A model generated the notes under the pieces. The model had not been told where the DNA came from. It saw only the letters and a program-made list of their open reading frames with translations, and searched no databases. Source: Xanthomonas phaseoli pv. phaseoli (GTDB lineage Bacteria > Pseudomonadota > Gammaproteobacteria > Xanthomonadales > Xanthomonadaceae). Taken from it: DNA of 64,000 nucleotides. The stretch covers positions 3,596,001 through 3,660,000 of the forward strand of contig CP094243.1 of the NCBI GenBank assembly GCA_022749655.1, read 5' to 3'. Each line of letters starts with the position of its first letter. The stretch's first letter is position 1. Below are positions 50,425 to 61,162 of the stretch, piece by piece. The translations under genes were made by a program, and so were the position numbers.

Positions 50425-51516
50425 ATGAAATTGCAGTCGGCCAGCCTGACCGCCCTGTCCCTCACCATCGCCCTCGCCCTGGCCGCGTGTTCGCCCGGCA
50501 AGGACGCGCCGTCCGCAGACGCCGCAAAGGGCGCGCCGACCGCAGGCGCCACCGCCAGCGACAGCAAGGGCGCTGAGATTTCCGGCGCCGGTGCTTCCTT
50601 CATCTACCCGCTGGTGTCCAAGTGGTCGGCCGACTACAACGCCGCCACCGGCAACAAGGTCAACTACCAGTCGATCGGCTCCGGCGGCGGCATTGCGCAG
50701 ATCAAGGCCGGCACGGTGGATTTCGGGTCGACCGACAAGCCCCTGGACAGCACGGAACTGCAACAGGCTGGCCTGGGCCAGTTCCCGTCGGCCATCGGCG
50801 GCGTGGTGCCGGTCGTCAATCTGGAAGGCATCGCCCCGGGCAAGCTGCGCCTGACCGGCGCCTTGCTGGGCGACATCTTCCTGGGCAAGGTCACCATGTG
50901 GAACGACGCGGCCATTGTCGCGGCCAACCCGGGCGTGACCCTGCCCGCCACCAAGATCAACCTGGTGCATCGCTCGGATGGGTCGGGCACTACCTTCAAC
51001 TTCTCCAACTACCTGTCCAAGGTCAGCCCGGAGTGGAAGAGCAAGGTCGGCGAAGGCACCTCGGTGCAGTGGCCGGGTGGCGTAGGCGGCAAGGGCAATG
51101 AGGGCGTTGCCTCGTACGTGCAGCAGATCAAGGGCTCGATCGGCTATGTCGAGCTGGCCTACGCGCTGCAGAACAAGATGCCGTACACCTCGCTGCAGAA
51201 CGCGGCCGGCCAGTGGGTCGAGCCGAATGCGGAAAGCTTCGCCGCTGCCGCTGCCAGCGCCGACTGGGCCAACGCCCGTGACTTCAACCTGGTGATCACC
51301 AATGCACCAGGCGAGAAGGCCTGGCCGATCACCGCCACCAACTTCATGTTGATGCACAAGCAGCCCAAGGACGCCAAGCGCAGCAAGGCGACGCTGGACT
51401 TCTTCAAGTGGGCGCTGGAAAGCGGCCAGGCCCAGGCCAGCGAATTGCACTACGTGCCGCTGCCGCCGGAGCTGGTGAAGCAGATCGAAGCCTATTGGGG
51501 CAGCGAGTTCAAGTAA
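50425..51516 (+). CDS. pstS: Phosphate ABC transporter substrate-binding protein PstS (second copy, lipoprotein-like)
   Basis: A 363-aa PstS paralogue. The signal ends in a lipobox (IALALAACS, Cys about 25), so it is likely membrane-anchored. A low-complexity Ala/Lys/Asp linker follows (about 26-55), then the binding domain EISGAGASFIYPLVSKWSAD with DFGSTDKPL and HRSDGSGTTFNFSNYL. ATG at 50425 is preceded by GGAGC. It lies directly before pstC and has the better Pho box, so it is probably the main partner of the transporter. Confidence 0.95.
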   Translation: MKLQSASLTALSLTIALALAACSPGKDAPSADAAKGAPTAGATASDSKGAEISGAGASFIYPLVSKWSADYNAATGNKVNYQSIGSGGGIAQIKAGTVDFGSTDKPLDSTELQQAGLGQFPSAIGGVVPVVNLEGIAPGKLRLTGALLGDIFLGKVTMWNDAAIVAANPGVTLPATKINLVHRSDGSGTTFNFSNYLSKVSPEWKSKVGEGTSVQWPGGVGGKGNEGVASYVQQIKGSIGYVELAYALQNKMPYTSLQNAAGQWVEPNAESFAAAAASADWANARDFNLVITNAPGEKAWPITATNFMLMHKQPKDAKRSKATLDFFKWALESGQAQASELHYVPLPPELVKQIEAYWGSEFK

Positions 51517-51550
51517 TGCCCTGCACCCGCCCATGCGGCGGGCTGCGCTG

Positions 51551-51578
51551 CGGCGAGGTACCTGAAGGTGCCTCGCCG
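51551..51578 (+). terminator. Attenuator-like hairpin between the second pstS and pstC
   Basis: CGGCGAGGTACCT (51551-51563) pairs with AGGTGCCTCGCCG (51566-51578) with one G/T pair and a two-base gap as written. TTCCTGCTGTC follows. It could give partial termination, explaining higher PstS than PstC levels as in other pst operons. Confidence 0.5.
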
Positions 51579-51627
51579 TTCCTGCTGTCTCACGCTGCCG
51601 CCGTTGCGCGGGGACGAGTCCAATCGA

Positions 51628-52603
51628 ATGAATGCCACCGCCATTCCCGAAGCGATGACCGCGCCACGCGGCCGCGACCTGCGCGACGCACGCGCCGATC
51701 GCCTGTTCAAGCTTGCGCTGGCCGCCACGGTCGTTTTCGTCCTGTTGGCGCTCGGCAGCGCGGCACTGTCGATGCTGTGGGGCGGACGCCATGCCTTGCA
51801 GATGCAGGGCCTGAGTTTCTTCTATTCGGCCGACTGGAATCCGGTCGAAAACAAATACGGTGCGCTGGCACCGATCTACGGCACCCTGGTCACCGCAGTC
51901 ATCGCGATGCTGATTGCTGTGCCGGTGAGTTTCGGTATCGCGTTCTTTCTGACCGAAGTGGCACCGCGTTGGTTGCGTGGCCCGGTGGGCACCGCCATCG
52001 AATTGCTGGCCGGCATCCCGTCGATCATCTACGGCATGTGGGGCCTGTTCGTGCTGGTGCCGGTGATGACCGAACACGTCACACCATGGCTCAACGATCA
52101 TCTCGGCACGCTGCCGCTGATCGGCCCGTTGTTCCAGGGCCCGCCGTTGGGCATCGGCCTGCTGACGGCCGGCTTCGTGCTGGCAATCATGGTGATTCCC
52201 TTCATTTCCTCGGTGATGCGCGAAGTGTTTCTGACCGTGCCCACGCGCTTGAAGGAATCGGCGTACGCGCTGGGCTCGACCAAATGGGAAGTGAGCTGGG
52301 ACATCGTGCTGCCCTACACCCGCTCGGCGGTGATCGGTGGCGTGTTCCTGGGGCTGGGGCGTGCGCTGGGCGAAAACCATGGCGGTGGCCTTCGTGGTCG
52401 GCAACACGGTACGTCTATCGCCGTCGCTGCTGGAGCCTGGCACCACCATCGCGGCGTTGATCGCCAACGATTTCGGCGAGGCCACCGAAACCTACCGGTC
52501 GGCATTGCTGCTGCTGGGCTTCGTGCTGTTCATCGTGACCTTCATCGTGCTGGCCATCGCGCGCTTCATGCTGATGCAGTTGTCGCGTCGGGAGGGTAAC
52601 TGA
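51628..52603 (+). CDS. pstC: Phosphate ABC transporter permease PstC (reading frame broken)
   Basis: One of two inner-membrane permease subunits for phosphate import. Membrane helices include LALAATVVFVLLALGSAALS (residues 30-49) and VTAVIAMLIAVPVSFGIAFF. The permease EAA loop is LKESAYALGSTKWEVSWDIV. One extra A in the run at 52373-52376 breaks the frame within this loop region, after LGRALGE. Removing it restores TMAVAFVVGNTVRLSPSLLE and the last helix (LLLGFVLFIVTFIVLAIARF), 324 aa. The stop overlaps pstA (TGATG). A functional pst system would require this gene intact. Confidence 0.9.
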
Positions 52604-53472
52604 TGTCCGCCGCTTCGGTGTCGCAATCGCTTTACAACCGCCGCCGGGTCACCAACGCCATTGCGTTGCTGCTCTCGTGCGTCACTGCATTGTTTGGCCT
52701 GTTCTTCCTGGCCTGGATCCTGTGGACGCTGGTGTCCAAGGGCGTGCCGGGCATCGACCTCAACCTGTTTACCAAGATGACGCCGCCGCCGATGCAGGAA
52801 GGCGGCCTGCTCAACGCCTTCTTCGGCAGTGCGGTGATGTGCGGGCTGGCGCTGGCCATCGGCACGCCGCTGGGGATTGCAGCCGGCACCTGGCTGGCCG
52901 AGTACGGCAACGCGCGCAAGGCCGGCGTGGTGGTGCGCTTCGTCAACGACATCCTGTTGTCGGCGCCGTCGATCGTGCTGGGCCTGTTCGTCTACACCTT
53001 GTACGTGATGCAGACCGGCGGGCGCTTTTCGGCATTCGCCGGTGCGCTGTCGCTGGCCTTCATCGTGCTGCCGGTGGTGGTGCGCACCACTGACGAGATG
53101 CTGCGGTTGGTGCCGGCGCAGATGCGTGAAGCGGCATTGTCGTTGGGCATTCCCCAATGGAAAGTCACGGTGCAGGTGCTATACCGCAGCGCCTCGGCAG
53201 GCATCGTCACCGGCGTGCTGCTGGCGCTGGCACGCATCAGTGGCGAAACCGCACCGCTGCTGTTCACCGCGTTCGGCAACCAGTACTGGAACAGCAACAT
53301 CTTCCAGCCGATGGCCAGCGTGCCGGTGATCATGAACCAGTTCGCCGGCAGCCCGTACGAGACCTGGCAAACGCTGGCCTGGGCCGGCGCGCTGGTACTG
53401 ACCGTGTTCGTGTTGCTGGTCAGCCTGGGTGCGCGCGCCCTGCTCTTGCGCAACAAGATCTCCAATGACTGA
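52603..53472 (+). CDS. pstA: Phosphate ABC transporter permease PstA
   Basis: The second permease subunit, 289 aa, six membrane helices (AIALLLSCVTALFGLFFLAW; IVLGLFVYTLYVM; LVLTVFVLLVSLGARALLL). The EAA loop is MREAALSLGIPQWKVTVQVL, then ALARISGETAPLLFTAFGN. It pairs with PstC and PstB. The start overlaps the pstC stop. No break in frame. Confidence 0.95.
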   Translation: MSAASVSQSLYNRRRVTNAIALLLSCVTALFGLFFLAWILWTLVSKGVPGIDLNLFTKMTPPPMQEGGLLNAFFGSAVMCGLALAIGTPLGIAAGTWLAEYGNARKAGVVVRFVNDILLSAPSIVLGLFVYTLYVMQTGGRFSAFAGALSLAFIVLPVVVRTTDEMLRLVPAQMREAALSLGIPQWKVTVQVLYRSASAGIVTGVLLALARISGETAPLLFTAFGNQYWNSNIFQPMASVPVIMNQFAGSPYETWQTLAWAGALVLTVFVLLVSLGARALLLRNKISND

Positions 53473-53494
53473 CCTTTCCTTCCGGACACCCGAC

Positions 53495-54324
53495 ATGAAC
53501 GATCTCCAAAACGCCAAGCCGATGCATCGCATCGCTGTTCCGGCCGCCACGGGGCGCCGACGGCGCAGGCGCCGGTGAAGGTGGCCGCACGCAATCTGGA
53601 TTTCTATTACGACAAGTACCACGCGCTCAAGAGCATCAACATCGAGATCCCCGAAAAGCGCGTCACCGCGTTGATCGGTCCCTCCGGCTGCGGCAAGTCG
53701 ACCTTGCTGCGCATCTTCAACCGCATCTACGCGCTGTACCCGAAGATGGAAGCGCGCGGCGAGGTCTTGCTGGACAACGAAAACATCCTGTCGCCGAAGT
53801 ACCCGATGAACCGCCTGCGCAGCAAGGTGGGCATGGTGTTCCAGAAGCCGGTGCCGTTTCCGATGACCATCTTCGAAAACGTGGCCTACGGCATCCGCCA
53901 CCACGAAAAACTCTCCAAGGCCGACATGCAGAACCGCGTCGAGCAGGCCTTGCGTCAGGGCGCGCTATGGGACGAGGTGAAGGACAAGCTGGGGCAGAGC
54001 GCGCTGGGGCTGTCCGGCGGCCAGCAGCAGCGCCTGTGCATCGCACGTGCGGTGGCGCTGCGCCCGGATGTGTTGTTGCTGGACGAACCGACGTCCGCGC
54101 TGGACCCGATCTCCACCAGCCGTATCGAGCAACTGGTGGAAGAGCTCAAGCGCGACTACACCATCGTGATCGTGACCCACAACATGCAGCAGGCCGCCCG
54201 CGTCTCCGACTACACCGCCTTCATGTATCTGGGCGACCTGATCGAGCACGACCGCACCGAAACCATTTTTTCGCAGCCCTCCAAGCAGCAGACCGAGGAC
54301 TACATCACCGGCCGCTTCGGTTGA
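53495..54324 (+). CDS. pstB: Phosphate import ATP-binding protein PstB (frame broken in the N-terminal tail)
   Basis: PstB powers phosphate import. Walker A is [16 protein letters not shown], the signature [14 protein letters not shown], Walker [14 protein letters not shown] and the H-loop VIVTHNMQQ. The ATG at 53495 ([20 protein letters not shown]) is followed by a GGGG run at 53551-53554. One more G restores the frame to [20 protein letters not shown], 276 aa. If no base is missing, the start would be GTG at 53575, just before [10 protein letters not shown], which keeps the whole ATPase domain (249 aa). Confidence 0.93.
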
Positions 54325-54452
54325 TGTAAGGCGCGCCAGCGCAACGCCGCATTGACGCAGTTCCGCCGCACCGCCCGGCACGACATTTGCATCGTCTGCC
54401 ATGTCGCCAAGGTAACGGCGGACATCCACCACTGCCACGAATCGAGATCACG

Positions 54453-55163
54453 ATGAACCAGCACCTCAACGACCATATCGTCAAAAGCTACGACGAGGAG
54501 CAGCACCGTCTCGTCGCCGAGATCGTGCGCATGGGCGAGACGGCGGTGGCGCAGCTGGAAGCCGCACTGGATGTGGTGGAGCGTCGCGATGACAATGCCG
54601 CGCACCGCATCGTGGTCAACGACGAGGCGATCGACGCGCTGGAGCACGCGATCAGCCACGACGTGATGCGACTTGCATTGCGCGGCCCGATGGCGCGCGA
54701 TCTGCGCGAAATTCTTGCAGGCCTGCGGATTCCGGCCGATATCGAACGTATCGGCGATTACGCGGCCAACGTGGCCAAGCGCTCGATCGCGCTCAATTCC
54801 GCACCGCCGCTGCCGCAGACCGTGGGCCTGCGCGCGCTCGGCCAGATGGCGGCCGATGCGGTGCGAGAAGCCGTACAGGCGTATCGCAACAAGGATGCCG
54901 ATGCGGCGATCCGCGTCCGCGACGAAGATGCACGCCTGGATGCGCAGTACACCGCGTTGTTCCGCGAACTGCTCACCTACATGATGGAAGACCCGCGCAA
55001 TATCACCCCGTGTACGCATCTGCTGTTCATGGCAAAGAATCTGGAACGCATTGGCGACCACGCCACCAACATCGCCGAGAACGTATGGTTCCTGGTGCAT
55101 GGCGAGCAGCCCTTGCCTCCGCGGGTGAAGCGCGACGACACCAGCAGCACCGGCGTCATCTAG
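54453..55163 (+). CDS. phoU: Phosphate signalling protein PhoU
   Basis: PhoU links the Pst transporter to PhoR and represses the Pho regulon in phosphate excess. The 236-aa protein consists of two three-helix bundles with the E/DxxxD metal motifs, e.g. IPADIERIGDYAANVAKRS in the first and MAKNLERIGDHATNIAENV in the second. ATG at 54453 (MNQHLNDHIVKSYDEE) is typical. The phoB and phoR genes are not in the window. Confidence 0.96.
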   Translation: MNQHLNDHIVKSYDEEQHRLVAEIVRMGETAVAQLEAALDVVERRDDNAAHRIVVNDEAIDALEHAISHDVMRLALRGPMARDLREILAGLRIPADIERIGDYAANVAKRSIALNSAPPLPQTVGLRALGQMAADAVREAVQAYRNKDADAAIRVRDEDARLDAQYTALFRELLTYMMEDPRNITPCTHLLFMAKNLERIGDHATNIAENVWFLVHGEQPLPPRVKRDDTSSTGVI

Positions 55164-55277
55164 ACCGCGCCGACGGTCGTGCCGGCGAGGTGTCGTAAGG
55201 CCTTCTCATTACGTATTCAGCTTGGAACTTCTAGGGTGCAGGTGCACAGGCATTTCCTGTGACGCAGGAGTCCGCTG

Positions 55278-55659
55278 ATGAAACGCTTCATTGGATCTTT
55301 CATGGCCTTGACGCTGCTGACCTCTGGCGCAGCGTTTGCAGCGCCGCAGCAGCACGACCTCGATCACGACCGTGACCGCGACGCGCAGCGTCACGACGAC
55401 CATGGCCCTGACCGTCGTGACGACCATCGCGACGACCGCCGCAACGCACATCACGACGATCATCGCAACGACCGGCGCGGCCCGCCGTATCGCCGCGGCG
55501 AGCGGCTGGCGCCGGACCATCGTGGCAGCCGCGTTGCCGACTACCACAAGCATCATCTCAAGCCGCCGCCGCGGGCACGAATGGCGTCGGGTGGACAACA
55601 CGTACGTGCTGATCGCAGTGGCCACCGGGCTGATTACCAGCGTCGTCGCGGCTCGCTAA
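55278..55659 (+). CDS. RcnB-family periplasmic protein with an Asp/His-rich segment (reading frame broken)
   Basis: The signal peptide (1-22) ends TSGAAFA. Residues 25-70 are rich in His, Asp and Arg (HDLDHDRDRDAQRHDDHG; DDHRDDRRNAHHDDHRND), likely metal-binding. The RcnB domain pattern is PPPRGHEWRRVDNTYVLIAV, then ATGLI. The frame breaks at 55563-55574 (a GCC-rich stretch). Two bases missing or one extra would restore it; about 127 aa. E. coli RcnB is needed for nickel and cobalt homeostasis, but this family member's metal is unknown. Confidence 0.78.
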
Positions 55660-55920
55660 GCGCTCGCTCACCGTGTCGTTAGGGAGGCCCGGTCCGGCAA
55701 CGCGGATCGGGCCTCTTCGTTTCGGTATGGGGCGACTGGCGCTGCGTGGTCTGCAGTCGCCCGGCTCGAGAAACACGCTTGCAGACAGTGGGGCGGCAAT
55801 GCATGCCAAGGCCAGTGGCGTTAGGTCATGTACCGGATCGCGTGGGGCGGCGCTGCCGCCGGTGTGAGCGTGCCAGCTGCAGCCAGCCAGGGCAGAGCCC
55901 GGCGTGCGACCTGCTAGGCT

Positions 55921-56619
55921 ATGCGGATGAACGAACCGGTCGATGCACAGCCTGCCCCCTCCTTTTTGCCGATGTCGCGCCGCTTTCGTGGCTATCTGCC
56001 CGTGGTGGTGGACGTGGAAACCGGCGGGTTCGACTGGAACAGGCACGCACTGCTGGAGATCGCCTGCGTGCCGATCGAAATGGATGCCGATGGACGCTTC
56101 TTTCCCGGCGAGACCGCCAGCGCCCACCTGGTACCGGCGCCCGGGCTGGAGATCGACCCGAAGTCGCTGGAAATCACCGGAATCGTGCTCGACCACCCGT
56201 TCCGCTTCGCGAAACAGGAAAAGGACGCGCTGGATCATGTGTTCGCGCCGGTGCGCGCGGCAGTGAAGAAATACGGCTGCCAGCGCGCAATCCTGGTCGG
56301 CCACAACGCCCATTTCGACCTGAATTTTCTCAACGCGGCCGTGGCGCGCGTGGGCCACAAACGCAACCCGTTTCATCCTTTCAGCGTATTCGACACGGTG
56401 ACGTTGGGTGGCGTGGCCTACGGCCAGACCGTGCTGGCACGCGCCGCCCAGGCCGCAGGACTGGACTGGAATGCCGCCGACGCCCACAGCGCGGTCTACG
56501 ACACCGAACAGACCGCACGCCTGTTCTGCAAGATCGCCAACGCCTGGCGGGCCGGTGTGAGGACGGGATGCGGGAGTGGGCATTCGGGATTGGTAGAAGC
56601 GTCGTGGTTTCTGGATTGA
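55921..56619 (+). CDS. rnt: Ribonuclease T
   Basis: RNase T trims tRNA and other stable RNA 3' ends as a dimer. The 232-aa protein has the DEDDh motifs: [20 protein letters not shown] (D and E), [15 protein letters not shown] (D) and [16 protein letters not shown] (H and D). ATG at 55921 and 55927 are both possible. The C-terminal 20 residues ([16 protein letters not shown]) look unlike the family and may read into intergenic repeat-like sequence. Confidence 0.94.
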   Translation: MRMNEPVDAQPAPSFLPMSRRFRGYLPVVVDVETGGFDWNRHALLEIACVPIEMDADGRFFPGETASAHLVPAPGLEIDPKSLEITGIVLDHPFRFAKQEKDALDHVFAPVRAAVKKYGCQRAILVGHNAHFDLNFLNAAVARVGHKRNPFHPFSVFDTVTLGGVAYGQTVLARAAQAAGLDWNAADAHSAVYDTEQTARLFCKIANAWRAGVRTGCGSGHSGLVEASWFLD

Positions 56620-56691
56620 AGCGGCCAATCGCGTACGTTTACCAAGCACGAGCCGCAACCGTCTGATCACGACGCAGCACTGCTGCTTGCT

Positions 56692-56741
56692 GCCGTACCC
56701 TCATCCGCTCTTCTGGGCACCTTCTCGTGCAGGAGAAGGAA
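56692..56741. repeat. Dispersed intergenic repeat, third copy (short)
   Basis: GCCGTACCCTCATCCGCTCT, then CTGGGCACCTTCTC and AGGAGAAGGA, match the units at 3069-3142 and 9791-9868 in part. Only about 50 bases are kept. Confidence 0.6.
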
Positions 56742-56760
56742 CGCCTGCACTGCCGTTGCG

Positions 56761-56795
56761 AATCCCAAATCCCGATTCCCGAATCCCGAATCCCG
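56761..56795. repeat. AATCCCG heptamer array, five units
   Basis: Units read AATCCCA, AATCCCG, ATTCCCG, AATCCCG, AATCCCG, the complement of the GGGATTC type. It lies five bases beyond the stop of the diguanylate cyclase gene. Confidence 0.88.
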
Positions 56796-56799
56796 GCGT

Positions 56800-59700
56800 C
56801 TAACCCACACAGATCCGATCGCGGCCGGCGCTCTTGGCTTCGTACAAGGCATGATCGGCGCGCTGCATCAGCGACGAGCCGGTGTCGTCGTCGCGCAGCG
56901 CGGCAACACCGGCGCTGAAGGTCACCTGCAAGCCCTCGACGCTGGCCCAGTTGTGGCGGGCATGGAAGAGCGCGCGGATGCGCAGGCAGAGCGCCTGTGC
57001 CTCATCCAGTGTGGTGTCGGCCAATAGCAGCGCGAATTCTTCGCCGCCCAGGCGTGCCGGCAGATCCGAGGCGCGCGCGGCCGCGGTCAGGAGCACTCCC
57101 ACCTCGTGCAGGACCGCATCGCCACTGGCGTGCGAATAATGGTCGTTGATGCGCTTGAAGTGATCGATATCCAGAATCGCCAGCACCAGCGGCCGCGCAC
57201 TGCGCCGTGCACGGCTGATATCGCGCGCCAGTGCTTCGTCGAAATGGCGACGGTTGGGCAGCCCGGTCAACGCATCTTCATGCGCCTGGCGCTCGAACAC
57301 ATCGGACTTGATGCGCAAACGCGTCAAGAGTTCGCTCTTTTCCTGGTTGGCCTGCAGCAAACGCTGCGCCTGCCGTTGCAGGTCTTCGGTGCGCTTGCGC
57401 ACCAGCTCGGCCAGGCGCGCGTTGTGGGTCTTGTAGCGATGCAGCAATACGCGATACAGCAAGGCCAGCAACAAGAGCGTCCCCAGCGCCACGGCCAGGC
57501 GCACATCCTGGCGTTGCCACCACAGCGGCAATACCTCGAACGCCCACACCGCTTCGTGCGGACTCCATGCCCCACCCGGATGGCGCGCAGCCACGTGCAG
57601 ACGATACCGGCCTGGCGGCAGGCCGATGAATTCCACGCTGCGCTGCCGGCCGCGCTCGGTCCAGCTAGTGTCCAGACCCTCCAGTCGGGTGCGGTACTCG
57701 ATTCGCTCCGGCAGCAGAAAGCTCATGCCGACGTAGGACACGTTCAAGCGATGCCCGCCAGCCAGTTGTGCGCGCTGGCGCCACACCAACGGCTGACCAT
57801 CCTGCTGCACGTTCTCGATCACTGCCGGCGGCGGGCGACGTTAGCGAAAGCGCTGCAGGCGTGAGGGGGCGACCCTGCTCACACCGCCAGCTGTCACCAC
57901 CCACACCGTGCCGTCGGCACGCCGCAGCAGGCTGGGGCCGGAACTGCCATTGGCTTGCGCATTGCCCATGCCATCGATCTCGCCATAGCGTTCGGTCGCG
58001 AGCGTGCCATGCCCGTCGGCAACGGCATTGAGGGTCTTGAGTTCGGTACGCAGCACACCGCGATTGCTGCTGATCCATGCATTGCCACGCCGGTCGTCGA
58101 TGAGCTGGAACACCGTATCCACCGGCATGCCCTGCTCCAGACCCACGCGTGCAAGCACGCCATCGCGCTCGCGATACAGGCCGCGGTCGGTGGAGATCCA
58201 CACATCGCGGCCGATGGTCTGAAAACCGAACACGCTGCGCGCGCCGCCCAGTTTTTCCAGATTCAACTGGCGCAGCTTGCCGTTGCGTAGCACTGCCGCA
58301 CCATCGACCGAACCGATCCACAACGCACCATCGACGCTGGTTAATGCGGTCACCACGCTGGCAGGCAGGCCTTCGATCGCCAACGGCCCGCGCCTGCCAT
58401 CCACTAGCTGCACCACGCCACGCTGGGTTGCCAGCCATACCGCATCGTGGTCGTCGATCACGATCGCGCGGATATGCCCGCTGGGAATGCCCTCGGCCTC
58501 GCCGTAATGGCGCAGCACGTGCCCAGCGCGCAACACGAAGACGCCATCGGCATAGGTGCCCACCCAAAGATCGCCGTGCCGGTCCAACGCCAGACTGAGC
58601 ACCGAAAGGCGTCGCCCGGAGGGTGTGACCACCGGCACCGGTACGATGCGCCCGTCCGGCAGCATCCGGTCCAGGCCGACGGTTCCGGCGATCCATAGAC
58701 TGCCGTCGCGGTCTTCCAACATGGCGCGGCTGTAGTCCCCGCTTAATCCATCGCGCTGGCTGTAGCTGCTGAACAGGGTCTCGCGCAGCCGGAACAGACC
58801 GCCATTGGCGCCGACCCAGATACTGCCTTCGGCGTCCTCACGCAGGCTGACGATGCGTCCGGTCGGCAGGCTGCGGCCGGCCGGCAGATGCTCCACGCCG
58901 TACGGCCCGATCCGCAGCAGCCCCTGGTTTTCGCTGCCCAGCCACAGATCGCCGTGGCGATCCTGCAGCATCGCGGTGAAGTGGCCCTGCCCCGGCACCC
59001 GATGCACCAGCTCGGCGCGCTCGCCCTGCAGGCGAAACAGCTGATCGCCCGCAACCACCCACACCGTGCCGTCCGTCGCGCGATACGGCCATGCCAACCC
59101 TGGTGGAAACCCGAATGCAGCCGGCGCGCGGTACATGCGGCCATCCGGTTCGCGGTAGATCAATCCATCGAAGGTGCCGATCAACAAGCGCCCCCGCGCA
59201 TCGAACACCATGCGCGGAAAGCTGCTCTGCAGCGGCGCGTCATCGTGCGGCGGGAAATAGTCGAAGCGCCCATCCGGCCACAGACAGCCCAGCCCATGCC
59301 CTTCGAACAATAGCCACATGCGGCCTTCGGCGTCCATGGTCATGGCATGGATCAACGCCTGCGGCCACTGCCCCTGCCGCTGCTGCCACTGCCGCCATTG
59401 CCCATCGGCAGCATGCCGGACCAGGTTGCCACGCGCATCGCTCAGCCACAGCGCGCCATCGCGATCTACGTAGAGTGCGCCGACGCCGTTATCGGGCAGC
59501 CCCGGGCGCGTGCTGCGGTCGATCACGCTGAATTCCAGCCCGTTGTAGCGCACCAGGCCTTCCCAGGTGGCGAACCACAGATACCCGTCGCGGGTCTGGG
59601 CGATGTCGCGCAGGGAGTTGTGCGGGAGCCCGTTGCGCGAACTCCAGCTGTCGATGGCGTAATCGCGCAAGCGTGCCGTTCCGGCCGGTGAGGCAACCGC

Positions 59701-59838
59701 AACAAGCGAACACAGCGCCAACAGCAGGCAGGCGCCGACACCGAGCCAGCGCTGCTGGCGTCTGTTGTTTCGTCGTGCTGACGCCTGGACGCCGCAACTG
59801 CTCTCGCCTGTTTGCCAGGCGCCCACCCCATCGTTCAT
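56800..59838 (-). pseudogene. Sensor diguanylate cyclase (beta-propeller, Y_Y_Y, TM, GGDEF) interrupted by an in-frame stop
   Basis: The gene encodes an about 1012-aa periplasmic sensor fused to a cyclic-di-GMP synthase, but a TAA at 57841-57843 splits it. The N-terminal part has a signal-anchor (WLGVGACLLLALCSLVAVAS), then about a dozen two-component-propeller repeats (DGYLWFATWEGLVRYNG; GDLWVGTYADGVFVLRAG). After the stop, in the same frame, come a Y_Y_Y domain, a membrane helix (LAVALGTLLLLALLYRVLL), a coiled coil and a GGDEF domain with I-site RASD and active-site GGEEF. A single substitution would restore it. Start ATG 59838 is chosen; earlier starts give no signal. Confidence 0.85.
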
Positions 59839-60102
59839 CACACACAACGCGCCGTTCGCTGGCGATATGGTAGGCAAAAACGTCGCACTGCGTTCGACCA
59901 TGTCTGCGCAGGTCTGGAAAGCCTTGCTGCAACTCCCTGCGCGTGCGCCTGGCAGCGCCCCGCGACCTGCATCTGCGCGGAACATTGCGCAGTTGCCCAT
60001 CGGCAATGCATCGATCAAGCGTTGGCGCTGCGGTGCATCGCGTAACGCGCGTGCGATACGTAGACCGGCACGCCTGCGCCCGCACCTGATGCATGCAGGC
60101 CG

Positions 60103-60852
60103 CTAGGTGCCCAGGCGCTGGCGCACGGCCTCGAACAAGGTCACACCGGTCGCGACCGACACATTGAGGCTTTCGATTTCGCCGGGCATTGGGATCTTGA
60201 CCAGGCCATCGCAGTGCTCGCGGGTGAGACGGCGCAGGCCATCGGCCTCGCCACCCAGCACCAGCCCGACATTGCCGCGCAGATCCACGCTATACAACGA
60301 AGCCTCTGCTTCGCCGGCCAAGCCATACAACCACACTCCCTGCTTCTGCAGGTCGCGCAGGCAGCGCGCCAGGTTGGTCACCGCCACCACCGGAATGCGG
60401 TCGGCCGCACCGGCGGAGGTCTTGCGCACGGTGGCGTTCACCGTGGCCGACTTGTCCTTGGGAATCACCACCGCGGTGACGCCCGCCGCTGCCGCACTGC
60501 GCAGGCATGCGCCAAGGTTGTGCGGGTCCTGCACGCCATCGAGGATCAGCACCAACGCGCGTCCTTCGGCGGCCTCGACCAACCCTTCCAGCTCGTTCTC
60601 GGCCCACAGCCGCGCGGCGGCATAGCGTGCGGCCACGCCCTGGTGGCGCACCTGCCCGCCCACGCCGTCCAGCGCCTGCGTGTTGACCCGGCGCACGTCG
60701 ATGCCCTTGCGGCGCGCCTGTTCCTCGATCTCGGTCAGGCGCGGGTTCTTGCTGCCGGCCTCGATCAACACCTCGCGCACGTTGTCGGCGTCGTTCTCGA
60801 CGGACGAGGCGACAGCATTGACGCCGACGATCCACTGGTTCTGCTTGCTCAT
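60103..60852 (-). CDS. rlmB: 23S rRNA (guanosine-2'-O-)-methyltransferase RlmB
   Basis: RlmB methylates G2251 in the peptidyl-transferase loop of 23S rRNA. The 249-aa SpoU-family protein has an N-terminal substrate-binding domain (1-80) and the knotted catalytic domain with LILDGVQDPHNLGACLRSAA, VGLVLGGEADGLRRLTREHC and the SAM motif IPMPGEIESLNVSVATGVTL. It is expected next to rnr in gammaproteobacteria; here rnr lies upstream on the same strand with a GFA gene between. Confidence 0.96.
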   Translation of the reverse strand: MSKQNQWIVGVNAVASSVENDADNVREVLIEAGSKNPRLTEIEEQARRKGIDVRRVNTQALDGVGGQVRHQGVAARYAAARLWAENELEGLVEAAEGRALVLILDGVQDPHNLGACLRSAAAAGVTAVVIPKDKSATVNATVRKTSAGAADRIPVVAVTNLARCLRDLQKQGVWLYGLAGEAEASLYSVDLRGNVGLVLGGEADGLRRLTREHCDGLVKIPMPGEIESLNVSVATGVTLFEAVRQRLGT

Positions 60853-61162
60853 TGCGCGGGCATACGAAAAGGTAAAGGGGAATGGTAGGGCTTGCGGCCT
60901 GTCACGTCACGGCCGGGGCATGCAGCACGGCGATGCCAACGACGCGATGCGGCGATGGCACTGGTACTGGACGCGCAGCGCCCGAGGTCGATGGCGCATG
61001 CCTGCATTGGACCGCATGCTGGCCGCGCCCCCTTGTGCCGATGGATGCCTGCCAGTCGGTGCACCTGCGCGTCTTGCCGCGGCGAGTGGCAGCCGCGAGC
61101 GAGGTTTCACCGTTACTGCTCGCATGCCGCGATCAGCAGCACACTCAAACCAGGGCGATGTC
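60853..61162. other. Intergenic region between rlmB and the GFA gene
   Basis: These 310 bases hold no gene or hairpin that I can support. Short hydrophobic frames on both strands look like chance. Confidence 0.45.
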
